A program made the translations under genes and the position numbers. Positions 31,622 through 42,311 of a DNA stretch of 64,000 bases are shown piece by piece; position 1 is the first letter of the stretch, and every line of letters starts with the position of its first letter. The stretch spans positions 15,751,493 to 15,815,492 of the forward strand of contig CM019075.1 in NCBI GenBank assembly GCA_009667805.1. Direction: 5' to 3'. The stretch is from Leptobrachium leishanense (taxonomy: Eukaryota > Chordata > Amphibia > Anura > Megophryidae). Below the pieces are notes generated by a model, which saw only the letters and a list, made by a program, of their open reading frames with translations, did no database searches and was not told the DNA's origin.

Positions 31622-32003
31622 GACAGAAACAAATCTTACCTGAGCCTCGCGGTAAGAAAGCAGATTGTACAACAAATGCTTATGCCAGCTATTGAATACG
31701 GAGATGTAGTGTATGCAGCTGCCCCGCAAACACACCTTCATAAACTTACTACATTGTATAACTAATTCTGCCGCTTTGTGCTATAATGTAACTACATGAC
31801 CCCCCATTGTGACATGTTAAAAGAGCTAAGCTGGCCGTCGCTGGAATCCAGAAGCACCCTTCACCTTTCCAACCTGGTGTTTAAGAGGTTTTCTGGGAAG
31901 CTACCACCCTACCTGAATATGCTGCTTCACATCTTGCATTTTATTACTTTGTATTTCTGTAACGACTATAAAAATTCAATGTTCTTGAACCTAGGACATA
32001 CTT
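31622..32003 (+). mobile_element. LINE copy 1, 3' fragment with internal deletion
   Basis: Encodes the C-terminal part of the same LINE ORF2 as 34156-34463 ('LPPYLNMLL' at the end) with stops. It then jumps to the 3' UTR segment 'catcttgcattttattactt', found at 41169 in copy 2. About 1.2 kb (ORF end plus the 39-bp array) is absent. It keeps one GCTGC at the site where copy 2 carries a Gypsy insertion, and so acts as the empty site. Confidence 0.85.
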
Positions 32004-33270
32004 TAACGAGAGAAGTGTCGTTAGAAGAGGGGACCTAGATATGGTATGAAAACTGAACCCACACATCTCCCCATCGCATGTTTTGAAAAAACGACAAGAG
32101 AGCAAGGGACCATCCTCTCACTTCTCATGAGGATTGTAAAATGCTTGTTCTGGTACATCTATCTGGTATCTTTAATCCTATTATAATTTTTATTTCAAAT
32201 GCCAGTGAAATAGAGATGATCTTTTATGTTGCTATCCCTGATTCTAAAGCCAAGAAGATAGAAGGGTCCACTGCTCACCTGATCACATCCCTCCCCCAGC
32301 ATGGGACAAAGGGCCAATGGTCACTAAGGAACTCCAAATATCTTTTATTGACACCATAGGCTAACAGAGACAAGAGAGGGCAGGATACAATGACTACACT
32401 TTCTTTTTGGGGTGATTGAGGGGCATCAAGAATTGTTTCTCCACCCCCTCCCCAAAGTATCTTGCTTGAAAAGTAATTATTGTTACTATGTAAATCATGA
32501 AATCACCCAAACTGGAAAAACTATAGAAAAACTGATCTGAGCATCTTGAGTTTCCATGGAAAACACAGATCAAGGAGACATAACTCTATGTACACTTTTA
32601 CAGGATCATACAGATACCTGGTGACCTGTACATTAACAGGACTGCACAAAGGACAATATATCATCCATTAAGGCTTGAAGAAAGCAGAGCCCACCCACAA
32701 CTGATTAAGGTATTCAACAAGAGTAAGACATGTGTGACGTATTAAACTACATACACATATCCAAATACAAGCCCTTCACCCCAATAATTTAATAATTTAT
32801 AAACAATTCCCTCAGCTGCGATGACTACAGCTACAACCTAAAAAAAGCACACTACAAAAACAGACATTACAGCCGATGGATACTACCATAAACATATTTA
32901 TTTACAAAGAAAATATATGTGTAACTGTTATTAAAAAAATGATGTTCAATTTCTCTTAAAGGGAATCCACCTCCGAGTCCCCAATCGTCAAGTAAGAACA
33001 ATAAATATGAGCAAATCATTGCCTAGAAAATTCTGTCTTCAAGGTTGGATCGTTCTGGAAAATCAGAATATTCAAGCATATAATACAGACTATTGTGTTT
33101 ATATAGCAACATGAATATTTATTTACAATAAATGCAGATTGCATGAGTCCTCTCTTTTTATACTGTTGGCTGGATTTCAGGGTTACCTAAAATAATAAAT
33201 TAATATAAAAGGTTCACAGGAAGATAAAACCTAAAGTTGTTTATTACATACACATGCACAGAATAAACAC
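32004..33270. other. No feature recognised
   Basis: A 1.27-kb AT-rich stretch. Short frames occur but have no recognisable domain, and I saw no terminal repeats or arrays. Confidence 0.5.
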
Positions 33271-33275
33271 CTTCA

Positions 33276-34463
33276 ATCAATGGCGACTGGATACATACCC
33301 AAACTCTGGAAGACTGTGAGGGTGGTACCTATCCATAAAAGTGGCTACAGTACTACCAACTACCGTCCGATATCACTGCTCCCTGTAAAGTCAAAAATTT
33401 TGGAAAAATGTGTCTACACTCAATTACGTGATTATTATCAATATTGGAACTGCTTAACCCCAGATCAATCGGGCTTTCGTCCAAATCATTCAACTACAAC
33501 CGCCCTCTTAAAAGTTTGCAATGATATCCAGGCTGGCATGGAACAAGGAAACCTAACTGGAGCCATCTTCCATGATTTTGCCAAGGCCTTTGACACCATA
33601 GACCATGTCATCTTGTTAAAAAAACTTAAAAACTCCGGTATTGGTGATCTCACGCTAACCTGGTTTCAATCATATGTATCCGACCGATCGCAATATGTGA
33701 CCATTTCTGACAGCGCTTCCCCCCCCCAGTCACTTGCGGTGTAGCCCAAGGATCGATACTCGGCCTCCTGCTATTCACAATATTCATAAATGATCTGCCC
33801 AATGTCTGCAAAGCCTCAACTGTACACATGTACGCAGACGCCACCATAATCTATACCAGCAAACCAAATCTCCCGCAGCTGGAGGTCGCGCTGCAAAAAC
33901 AATTCACAGAGGTAGAAAAGTGGATCAAAGATAACAAACTATAACTAAATACTGACAAAACAGTTACAATCCTCTTTGGAACAGAACCTAAACTACATAA
34001 ATTACAAACTCCCCATCTATGTGTCAGGACAAAATCAAAAGACACGCTGACCACAGTCACTGCTCTCAAATATCTAGGTATGTGGTTAGACACAAATCTA
34101 TCCTTTGGCCCCACATAGAAAAACTCTCATCTAAACTTTACCCCAAACTAGGTGCCCTGTACCGAAACAAATCCTGCCTGAGCCCAGCGGTAAGAAAGCA
34201 GATTGTACAACAAATGCTTATGCCAGTCACTGAATAAGGAGATGTAGTGTATGCAGTCGCCCCGCAAACACACCTTCATACACTTACTAAATTGTATAAC
34301 TCTTTCTGCCGCTTTGTGTTACAATGTAGCTACATGACCCACTATTGTGACATGTTAAAAGAGCTAAACTGGCCGTCGCTGGAATCCAGACGTACCCTGC
34401 ACCTTTCCAACCTAGTGTTTAAGAGGTTTTCTGGGAAGCTACCACCCTACCTGAATAGGCTGC
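33276..34463 (+). pseudogene. LINE copy 2, ORF2 reverse transcriptase (5' part)
   Basis: The RT region of a CR1/Rex1/L2-group LINE: 'NYRPISLLPVKSKILEK', 'QSGFRPNHSTTTALLKV' and 'DFAKAFDTIDH' in the frame 33280-33744. A frame change follows in the C run at 33719-33727, then 'GVAQGSILG.LLF' and 'MYAD' followed by Ala where the second catalytic Asp is expected. In-frame stops occur near 33943 and 34235. The frame continues to 'KLPPYLNRLL', where a Gypsy element interrupts it. Inactive. No endonuclease domain is visible upstream, so it is 5'-truncated. Confidence 0.88.
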
Positions 34464-34591
34464 TGTTGTGTATTGATTATGCTTATACTTCCTGTTTCCT
34501 GTTCTGACCTCTGACCTGGAGGCAGTTCTATGATCCAACATGATTCCTCACACAAGCAGCTTGCAGTGTCTTCATTTCTATACATGAAACA
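34464..34591 (+). repeat. 5' LTR of the Mag-like element
   Basis: 128 bp, TG...CA, identical to 39850-39977. Very short for an LTR, as in several Mag-type elements. Confidence 0.96.
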
Positions 34592-34609
34592 TGGTGTCAG
34601 AAGTAACTA
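34592..34609 (+). promoter_or_regulatory. Primer-binding site
   Basis: 'tggtgtcagaagtaact' starts at the base after the LTR. The TGG pairs with the CCA end of a tRNA primer. Confidence 0.75.
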
Positions 34610-34746
34610 AAATCAGGACTGAGCCTCTTGTCTGGAGCTCAGCAGCTTTGGGAAACTACACAGGTTTGTGAACTGTGGACTAAGACTGTTCCTTGTGGAT
34701 TTTTTTTTCTTTTTTCTATTTGAGAGCTCAGAGGCTTCCTGGCAAT

Positions 34747-35745
34747 ATGGCTGCAATGAATTGCATACCTCCCCCAGAGGAGATGAGAATGAATGGAGAT
34801 TGGAGCAGCAACTGGGAATCTTTCAGAGCTGAATTTGAAGATTATTCCCTGGCTACAGGCTTGAATGAGAAATCTGCAGCAGTGCAGGCAGCAACTCTGA
34901 GGAGAGTGATGGGCAGTGAATGCAGGCATGTGTATAAACACAATGTGAACCTCACAGCGGAGCAGCAAGAAAATGTTACAGCAATTCTACAAGCACTGGA
35001 AGCTTATTTCAAACCTGCTAAAAACATAATTTACGAAAGGTATGTGTTTGGGTGCTGCAAACAAGAAGAGGGAGAATCTTTTGATAACTTTGTTACACGT
35101 CTGAGAGAAAAGGCAGCAACTTGTGAATATGGAGCTCTCAAAGATGAATTAATAAGAGACAAAATTGTTTTGGGTATAGCTAGTGAGAGCGCACGCAGGC
35201 GCCTCCTTAGAGAACATGACTTAACTCTAAACATAGCCATTGAAACGTGCCGTACAGCAGAGCTCACTGACAGACGTCTGAAAGTCATGGAACAGGACAG
35301 ACAGAGGACCGACAGCATAAACATTGCAATGCAGCGTTATAACATAAGCAAACCGCAGCAACGCCGCCTGATTAGCGCAAACGCTGCCAACCTTACAGCA
35401 TGCAAATACTGTGGGACTGTGCATCAAAGAATTAAAGAGCAGTGTCCAGCTTATGGGAAGTCTTGTAGGTCTTGTGGAAGAACAAACCATTTTGCTAATG
35501 TTTGTCTGTCAAGTAGACGACAGCCATCGATTGGAAAATTACACACCGTGGAGAACGCATCTGCATATGAGGAAGAGACAGTCTCCGCTGAAGTTCTATA
35601 CAGCAGTGAAGTGATCGGCGCTGTGCAATCCAGAGGAAAGAAATGGTTCGTCACTTTACGTTTAAATAATAGACCCCAATCCTGTCAGCTCGATTCAGGA
35701 GCAACGTGTGATGTAATGTGTTTAAAAGACAAAATGATGTTAGCG
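34747..35745 (+). CDS. gag-pro: Mag-like Gag and start of protease, cut by an L1 insertion
   Basis: The likely start is the ATG at 34747 (MAAMNCIPPPEEM); an in-frame ATG at 34693 lies in the leader. Residues about 15-190 form a capsid-like domain ('WESFRAEFEDY', 'LEAYFKPAKNIIYERY', 'FVTRLREKA'). Two zinc knuckles follow: a C-x2-C-x3-H-x6-C from Cys219 and a C-x2-C-x4-H-x4-C from Cys240. The protease active site 'QLDSGATCDV' has its Asp at residue 316. The frame runs into the insertion at 35746 and stops six bases later. The same frame resumes at 36603, so before the insertion this was one Gag-Pro-Pol frame. Confidence 0.92.
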
Positions 35746-36599
35746 TCGTAACGTCAGGGTCAGAGGCATCCCGGACTCTGTGTCGTCGGATGAACTCCCA
35801 GCTTATGTGTCTCGTTTGGCCCTTCGGATGGCGGGACTCCCTCCTGACAAGCCAGATGTGATCGGATCGGTATTCAGGGTTCGGAAACCTGCGGCGCTTT
35901 CGAAGGGGACACCCCGTGATGTCGTGGTGGCCTTTCGTGACGTAGCATTTAAGGTCAAGCTTATGTCTGCTCCTGGCGCAAGAGATCCAGTGAAATTTGA
36001 GGGCTCCACGTTGGCTTTGTATCACGACCTTCCATTCCAGACTCTGCTTGCTCGCAGGCGGTTCCGTCCTGTGACTGCGGTTCTTCGTCGGAGGGGGATC
36101 CGTTATCGGTGGGGCTTGGCGGGAGCATTGGTGGTGACACATAATAATGTCCCCTACACCATCACTGATCCTGAAACCGCCTGGTCCGACCTTGAAGCGG
36201 CGGGCATCTCGCCGGACCCTCCGGAACTTCAGCCAGACTGAGACCTGAGCGATATTGTTTACCCCCCCCCAGCTTTTTTCTTCTCTGTTTACGTGTCACT
36301 GGTCTATAGATAAGCTCTGAGTATAATTTATCAGGACAATTTATGGCATTTACGTTGATAGTCCTACATGCTTATGTGTTTCTTTTGTGTTTTCCTCCTT
36401 CACTGAGGTTGGGACTTCTTGCTTTTTGTTTTTTGTTTTTATTATTCCCTTATTGACCTGTTACTACTTGCATCTTACATTATCTGACTGGCTGACCGTA
36501 GTTAGTTTGGCCAGCCCTAGACGGCTGTCTTTTTCTACGTTTGATTTCGTGAATTTCTTGTTATGTATAATTCTCTAAATAAAGAATTTAAAAAAAAAA
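35746..36599 (+). mobile_element. L1 ORF1-only retrocopy inserted in the Gypsy element
   Basis: 854 bp flanked by a 15-bp duplication aaaatgatgttagcg (35731-35745 and 36600-36614). It ends in AATAAA and poly(A) (36576-36602), the hallmarks of LINE-machinery retrotransposition. It starts inside an L1 ORF1 and contains about 350 bp of 3' UTR, with no ORF2. Its host has identical LTRs, so the event is recent. Confidence 0.93.
35747..36241 (+). CDS. L1-type ORF1p, RRM and C-terminal domain fragment
   Basis: About 165 codons open from the insertion edge to a stop at 36241. The first residues 'NVRVRGIPDSV' are the start of the RRM of L1 ORF1p. 'TPRDVVVAF', 'FEGSTLALYHDLPFQTLLAR' and 'RRRGIRYRWGL' belong to the RRM and C-terminal domain that bind single-stranded nucleic acid. 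The coiled-coil N-terminus is missing through 5' truncation, so there is no full protein. The frame is otherwise undamaged. Confidence 0.88.
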   Translation, partial: RNVRVRGIPDSVSSDELPAYVSRLALRMAGLPPDKPDVIGSVFRVRKPAALSKGTPRDVVVAFRDVAFKVKLMSAPGARDPVKFEGSTLALYHDLPFQTLLARRRFRPVTAVLRRRGIRYRWGLAGALVVTHNNVPYTITDPETAWSDLEAAGISPDPPELQPD

Positions 36600-36602
36600 A
36601 AA

Positions 36603-37376
36603 ATGATGTTAGCGCCAGACGCACATCTACTGCCAAGTGACACCAAACTAAAGCTATACTCTGGTGAGCTTATGAAATCTCTAGGACTCTTCAGGACTGA
36701 ATGTGTCTTACGTGGACAGAGACACGAGCTAGAGTTTGAGATTGTGGAGGCCCGCCAAAAGCCACTGTTATCAGGCTCAACCTGTGAGCGTCTAGGGCTG
36801 ATACATTTCTCCGTCCCTGCAGAGCTCAACGTGATGGACAATCAATCCAAAGGGCCCTTGACAAAACATCGGCTGTTACAAGAATTTAGTGATGTGTTTA
36901 CTGGGCCAGTAGAGTCCATACCAGGGGAAGTTCATTTTGACCTTGATTTGAGTGTCCCTCCAGTCCAATGTGCACCACGCAATGTGCCAGTGGCGTTAAA
37001 ACAAGCAGTCAAGGCGCAGCTTGACCAATATGAGGCCGATGGACACCTGGCTCCAGTGACTGACCCAACTGACTGGATAAGTAACATGGTTATTGTAAAG
37101 AAGCCTGATAAGCTAAGAATATGCATAGATCCCAAATTCTTGAATCTGGCACTGAGGCGATCTCACTACATCATGCCAACGCTCGAGGATGTTTTGTACA
37201 AGCTGCCTAAAGCGCGTCTGTTCACGCTTGTTGATGCCCGGGATGCATTTTTACAGTGTAAACTGGATACTGCAAGTAGTTACATGACAACCTTCTGGAC
37301 TCCTTGGGGCAGGAAAAGATGGCTCAAATTGCCTTTTGGAGTATCCGTTGCACCAGAGGTGTATCAACGTAAATAA
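36603..37376 (+). CDS. pol: Mag-like protease/RT, first part (to in-frame stop)
   Basis: Continues the Gag-Pro frame after the L1 insertion. It contains the end of the protease, the connecting segment, then RT blocks 'ISNMVIVKKPDKLRICID' and 'FTLVDARDAFLQCKLD' and 'LPFGVSVAPEVYQR'. A TAA at 37374-37376 interrupts RT. The same frame resumes directly with 'HELLTGL', so only one stop separates the two parts. Confidence 0.92.
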   Translation: MMLAPDAHLLPSDTKLKLYSGELMKSLGLFRTECVLRGQRHELEFEIVEARQKPLLSGSTCERLGLIHFSVPAELNVMDNQSKGPLTKHRLLQEFSDVFTGPVESIPGEVHFDLDLSVPPVQCAPRNVPVALKQAVKAQLDQYEADGHLAPVTDPTDWISNMVIVKKPDKLRICIDPKFLNLALRRSHYIMPTLEDVLYKLPKARLFTLVDARDAFLQCKLDTASSYMTTFWTPWGRKRWLKLPFGVSVAPEVYQRK

Positions 37377-37385
37377 CATGAACTA

Positions 37386-39749
37386 TTGACTGGACTCAGT
37401 GGTGTCGAACCAATAGCTGATGACATCCTTGTGGTTGGCTGTGGGGACACAGATGACGAAGCAGAGCAAGATCATGATGGCAAACTGCTGGAACTGATGG
37501 ATCGTTGTAGGCAGGTAAAATTAAGACTTGGCATAAAAAAGCTGCAATTCAAGGTCAAAGAGGTCCGCTTCCATGGACACATCCTATCCTGGGAGGGTTT
37601 GAAGGCTGACCCAGACAAACTCAGAGCCATACTGGATATGCCACAGCCGGAAAATGTGAAATCCCTGCAGCGCTTCATTGGGTTTGTTACCTACCTGGCA
37701 AAATTCCTACCTCATCTCTCAGAGGTCTGCGAGCCATTGAGAAGGCTTCTGGACAAGGACGCTGTTTGGCATTGGCTTCCCAAGCATGATAATGCAGTAC
37801 AGGACATCAAACATTTGGTCACAGATACACCTGTCCTGAAGTACTATGACGTTACTACTCCTGTAACTATTCAAAGTGATGCAAGCAAAACTGGACTTGG
37901 GTGTTGCCTATTGCAAGCTGGCCAGCCTATCGCTTTTGCTTCAAGAGCACTGACTCTTACTGAACAAAACTACGCTCAAATAGAAAAGGAATGTCTGAGT
38001 ATAGTGTTTGCCTGCCAGCGCTTTCACCACTACCTCTATGGTCGCGACGAGATCACGGCGGAAACTGACCATAAGCCTTTGATTTCTATTTTCAAGAAAC
38101 CTCTTTTGTGTGCGCCCAAACGCCTACAGAGCATGTTGCTCACACTACAAAACTATTGCCTAAATGTTGTCTACAAGCCTGGCCCGGAAATGTATATTAG
38201 TGACACTCTTAGCAGAGCTACAGCAGCTGGAGGTGCACCCGACTATGCACAACACACAGTTTGCAATGTTCAACAGGACCTGGATGTCCTGTCACAGATT
38301 AATCATTCAGACTATTTGAACGTCACAGACCAACGATTGCTTCAGATAAAACAGCACACTGAAACCGATGAGAGTTTGCAAGCTCTTAAATATGTTGTTC
38401 TGGATGGTTGGCCTGATTCCAAGGAGGAGGTGCCATTAACTGCAAGAGAATATTGGACCTTCAGAGATGAAATCGGCATTCAGGATGGCATACTATACAA
38501 GGGGCCGAGGGTCATCATTCCTAAATCTTTAAGATCAGAGATGCTGACACGTATTCATGCCAGTCACATTGGTGGAGAAGCATGCTATAGGCAAGCACGA
38601 GATACCCTATACTGGCCCAACATGCAGAATGAGATTAAAGACTTTGTTAGCCATTGCTCGGCATGCAATGAATATGCACAGGCACAACAGAAAGAACCCA
38701 TGATGTCGCATGTGCTGCCCACCCGGCCGTGGCAAATTGTAAGCATGGATTTATTGAATTATGCTGGGCAAGATTTTCTGCTAATTGTTGATCACTATTC
38801 TGACTTTTGGGAGATTGAGCTACTTCCTGACCTGTCTGCTGATACTACAATCAGGCGTTGCAAAGTACAGTTTGCACGTTATGGCCAACCGGATAGAGTT
38901 ATCTCAGATAACGGACCTCAATTCGCATGTGAGCAATTCAGACGGTTCTCTGCAGATTGGGGATTTGAGCACGTTACCTCATCGCCTCGGCACCCGCAAG
39001 CGAATGGCAAAGCGGAATCGGCTGTCAAGATTGTGAAGAATATTTGTAAGAAGGCCAAGTATGATGGTACTGACCCGTGGAAAGCCGTTCTACATTGGAG
39101 GAACACCCCATCCGTAGGCATGGACAGTAGTCCTGCGCAACGCTTAATGTCAAGGAGACTGAAAACTTTATTGCCTGTGGCCAACAAATTACTTGAACCT
39201 TGTGTGGTTACAGGTGTCCTAGAGAAACTGCGAAGGAGGAAACAGATTGCCAAACTGTCTTATGATGTGTCTGCTAAGGACTTACCTGAACTAAGCATTG
39301 GAGAGCCAATCCGTATGAAGCCGCTTCCTGGTGACAGGACTGGTCGCTGGAGACTGGGTTCCTGTGTTCAGCGTGTAGCCCCTCGCTCATATCTTGTGGA
39401 TGTAGACGGCAGTCTCTACCGCCGCAATCGGGTGGCCTTGCGAAGAGCGGAGCGACTCCCCATACAAGCCTATGTGCCTCCTACACGTGCTCCTCCCGAG
39501 GTACTCAATGCTCCTGGACCGCATCCGCAAAGCGGAGGGAATACTGCTGTCCTTTCAGAAGGATACATTGAGAATGACATAATACAGCCACATGTACCAT
39601 CAAGTTTGTCTGTGCCGAACACCCCAGCCAGGAGGGAGGGCGGCTCTGTATCAATGCCTACTGGAGCTGCACGACCTTCCCCAGGCAAAATCTCTGTGGC
39701 CTTGCGTAGCGGTCAAATTTCAAGACCGCCAGATAGACTCAATCTGTAG
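37386..39749 (+). CDS. pol: Mag-like RT, RNase H and integrase, second part
   Basis: 787 codons in the same frame as 36603-37376. The RT active site reads IADD (37413-37424), the form seen in Mag-type elements in place of YxDD. RNase H follows ('IQSDASKTGLGC', 'YAQIEKECLSIVFA', 'TDHKPL'). Integrase has an HHCC finger ('HASHIGGEACY', 'CSACNEYAQ') and catalytic D455, D508 and E544 (D-52-D-35-E). The C-terminal part contains 'GDRTGRWRLGSCVQRV'. All catalytic residues are present; only the single upstream stop and the L1 insertion disable this copy. Confidence 0.95.
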   Translation: MTGLSGVEPIADDILVVGCGDTDDEAEQDHDGKLLELMDRCRQVKLRLGIKKLQFKVKEVRFHGHILSWEGLKADPDKLRAILDMPQPENVKSLQRFIGFVTYLAKFLPHLSEVCEPLRRLLDKDAVWHWLPKHDNAVQDIKHLVTDTPVLKYYDVTTPVTIQSDASKTGLGCCLLQAGQPIAFASRALTLTEQNYAQIEKECLSIVFACQRFHHYLYGRDEITAETDHKPLISIFKKPLLCAPKRLQSMLLTLQNYCLNVVYKPGPEMYISDTLSRATAAGGAPDYAQHTVCNVQQDLDVLSQINHSDYLNVTDQRLLQIKQHTETDESLQALKYVVLDGWPDSKEEVPLTAREYWTFRDEIGIQDGILYKGPRVIIPKSLRSEMLTRIHASHIGGEACYRQARDTLYWPNMQNEIKDFVSHCSACNEYAQAQQKEPMMSHVLPTRPWQIVSMDLLNYAGQDFLLIVDHYSDFWEIELLPDLSADTTIRRCKVQFARYGQPDRVISDNGPQFACEQFRRFSADWGFEHVTSSPRHPQANGKAESAVKIVKNICKKAKYDGTDPWKAVLHWRNTPSVGMDSSPAQRLMSRRLKTLLPVANKLLEPCVVTGVLEKLRRRKQIAKLSYDVSAKDLPELSIGEPIRMKPLPGDRTGRWRLGSCVQRVAPRSYLVDVDGSLYRRNRVALRRAERLPIQAYVPPTRAPPEVLNAPGPHPQSGGNTAVLSEGYIENDIIQPHVPSSLSVPNTPARREGGSVSMPTGAARPSPGKISVALRSGQISRPPDRLNL

Positions 39750-39836
39750 TGTACCTACCAGTCACTCAGCATGCTATGTTTGTGACTGTTCGGGATCTGT
39801 TTTAGATTAATTGTTTACTACGTTTGTATTGAATGT

Positions 39837-39849
39837 TAAAAAAGGGAGA
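39837..39849 (+). promoter_or_regulatory. Polypurine tract
   Basis: A purine-rich 'aaaaaagggaga' followed by a T, next to the 3' LTR. Confidence 0.8.
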
Positions 39850-39977
39850 TGTTGTGTATTGATTATGCTTATACTTCCTGTTTCCTGTTCTGACCTCTGA
39901 CCTGGAGGCAGTTCTATGATCCAACATGATTCCTCACACAAGCAGCTTGCAGTGTCTTCATTTCTATACATGAAACA
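39850..39977 (+). repeat. 3' LTR of the Mag-like element
   Basis: Identical over 128 bp to 34464-34591 and followed by the GCTGC duplication. Confidence 0.96.
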
Positions 39978-41245
39978 GCTGCTTCCCCCAGCAGTTCCCT
40001 CATCCTATAACCTCCGATCCAGGACCGGCACCTTACTTGTAATACCACAATACAAAAAGAAAGTGTCTCGATCCTCATTTTCCTACAGAGCACCACAGTT
40101 ATGGAATAACCTCCCAGACGCCATCAAATCTTCCCTCCGTCTAAAGTCCCTTAAGGCATCTCTATTAATATACCTTGATACAGAATGCACCTGTAAACAT
40201 GTAACATAGTGACTATATACAGAATGCACCTGTAAACATGTAACATATTGACTATATACAGAATGCACCTGTAAACATGTAACATAGTGACTATATACAG
40301 AATGCGCCTGTAAACATGTAACATAGTGACTATATACAGAATGCGCCTGTAAACATGTAACATAGTGACTATATACAGAATGCACCTGTAAACATGTAAC
40401 ATAGTGACTATATACAGAATGCACCTGTAAACATGTAACATAGTGACTATATACAGAATGCGCCTGTAAACATGTAACATAGTGAATATATACAGAATGC
40501 GCCTGTAAACATGTAACATAGGGACTATATACAGAATGCGCCTGTAAACATGTAACATAGTGACTATATACAGAATGCACCTGTAAACATGTAACATAGT
40601 GACTATATACAGAATGCACCTGTAAACATGTAACATAGTGACTATATACAGAATGCACCTGTAAACATGTAACATAGTGACTATATACAGAATGCGCCTG
40701 TAAACATGTAACATAGTGAATATATACAGAATGCGCCTGTAAACATGTAACATAGGGACTATATACAGAATGCGCCTGTAAACATGTAACATAGTGACTA
40801 TATACAGAATGCACCTGTAAACATGTAACATAGTGACTATATACAGAATGCGCCTGTAAACATGTAACATAGTGACTATATACAGAATGCGCCTGTAAAC
40901 ATGTAACATAGTGACTATATACAGAATGCACCTGTAAACATGTAACATAGTGACTATATACAGAATGCACCTGTAAACATGTAACATAGTGACTATATAC
41001 AGAATGCGCCTGTAAACATGTAACATAGTGAATATATACAGAATGCGCCTGTAAACATGTAACATAGGGACTATATACAGAATGCGCCTGTAAACATGTA
41101 ACAGTGACTATATTTCCTACATATTTATTTTCTGGGTTAATCTGTATATTTGTGTTTCGTGTTTAATATCTTGCATTTTATTACTTTGTATTTCTGTAAA
41201 CAACTGTAACAATTCAATGTTCTTGAACCCAGGACAAACTGAAAA
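39978..41245 (+). mobile_element. LINE copy 2, 3' part (ORF2 end and array-bearing tail)
   Basis: The LINE frame resumes with 'SYNLRSRTGTLLVIPQYKKK' and 'SFSYRAPQLWNNLPDAIK', the usual C-terminus of CR1/L2-group ORF2, and ends at a stop at 40207-40209. The 3' UTR begins as a 39-bp array (to about 41110) and ends with 'catcttgcattttattactt...ttcttgaacccaggaca', also present in LINE copy 1 at 31935-32000. Confidence 0.9.
40170..41110. repeat. 39-bp minisatellite grown from the LINE ORF end
   Basis: About 24 units of 'tgactatatacagaatgcac' followed by 'ctgtaaacatgtaacatag'. The first unit is the last coding codons and stop of the LINE ORF. Variants (cac/cgc, gtgaata, gggacta) form a pattern: the block 40304-40538 is repeated at 40850-41084, 546 bp (14 units) away. 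Two minus-strand frames of about 300 codons result from the 39-bp period and are not genes. Confidence 0.96.
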
Positions 41246-41249
41246 CTAG

Positions 41250-42303
41250 AGAAATCTCAATATATCTTTCCTGGAAAAATACTTTATAAAGAAATATACT
41301 GTATAAGCCTAGGACTGTTTAGAAAAGAGAATTACAAATTTTTGACTGAAAAATAACACTGAAATGAGGCGTGATCCAACACAAGTGACAGATTACTGGG
41401 TGAATATAAATGCACTGGATACCAGGAAACAACACAAAAACAAACAGCAAATGAAAATCTAATTTGGATTGAAAAAAAATACCCCTTTCTCACAAGTTTG
41501 AGATTATTTTTCCCCAGTCAATCTACTAAAATTCGGATAGAAACTGATAGTGGTATGAAAGAGTTAAATCCGGGCTATGGATTGAAATAGGGTCTCGGTA
41601 AGATCCCAATCCAAATAAAATATTTTCTGTCTATGTAATAAGTAATAATACAGTTAATTAATCAATTAAAGTTAATTAATCAATACAGATCACATTAATA
41701 CGGACAAAACCCTTTATTAAAAAAAAAAGGAAATATATACAAATATTTAAAAAGATATAAAAGAGTAACTGAAACCTGGTGTCAAATATTAATTTCTTTT
41801 TATTTTTAACCTGGATTTGGAATCTGATAATACTGTACCGATAAGATGTTAAACTCTGTAAAATTAAATTTAAAAAACTTTAATTTACATATTGTATATT
41901 TATTGTGTTTGATGTTTCATGTTTATTTTAAGTGCGTTTAAACCACAACTGTCTTGATTCGATTTTTGGATTTATCTTTAAAAATTTTTTGCAAATTATA
42001 ATGCCTTTATTGAATGATTTATTTCATTAAAATGGTATGATCCAGTTAGTTTTTCACCACCACATGCCCAGGACCAGCAGAGTTTGTATTTTAATACTTT
42101 GGGGAAGAGTTTATTGTTCATACACACTCTCCGCGTCGAATTGACATTACTGATTGTGGAGAACTGACAGGGGAATTTTTATTATTCTGCCAACATTTTA
42201 ATGCAAAAAAATAAACAAAAAAAACAACAAAAATTCTTTATTATGACCATTCCACTTAAATCTCGGCTGGCTGGGGTTATTATCATTGTGTCTATTTTCA
42301 ACA
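41250..42303. other. No feature recognised
   Basis: AT-rich, about 1 kb, no coding motif and no terminal repeat seen. Confidence 0.5.
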
Positions 42304-42311
42304 GAAATATC

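Larger units (their letters stand above)
34464..39977 (+). mobile_element. Young Mag-like Ty3/Gypsy retrotransposon
   Basis: 5,514 bp including an 854-bp later insertion. The two 128-bp LTRs (TGTTGTG...GAAACA) are identical. The 5-bp target duplication GCTGC lies at 34459-34463 and 39978-39982. A primer-binding site 'tggtgtcagaagt' abuts the 5' LTR, and a purine tract 'aaaaaagggaga' precedes the 3' LTR. Gag, protease, RT, RNase H and integrase lie in a single continuous frame apart from the insertion and one stop. It interrupts a LINE, whose ORF resumes at 39978. Confidence 0.97.

Noticed and set aside
35780..36241. Host protein-coding gene
   Set aside because: The sequence is L1 ORF1p and lies in a poly(A)-tailed insertion with a 15-bp target duplication.
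36387..36578. 63-codon frame after the ORF1 fragment
   Set aside because: It lies in the 3' UTR of the L1 retrocopy and has no recognisable domain.
40083..41065. Two overlapping minus-strand frames of about 300 codons
   Set aside because: Produced by the 39-bp array; pure repeat translation.
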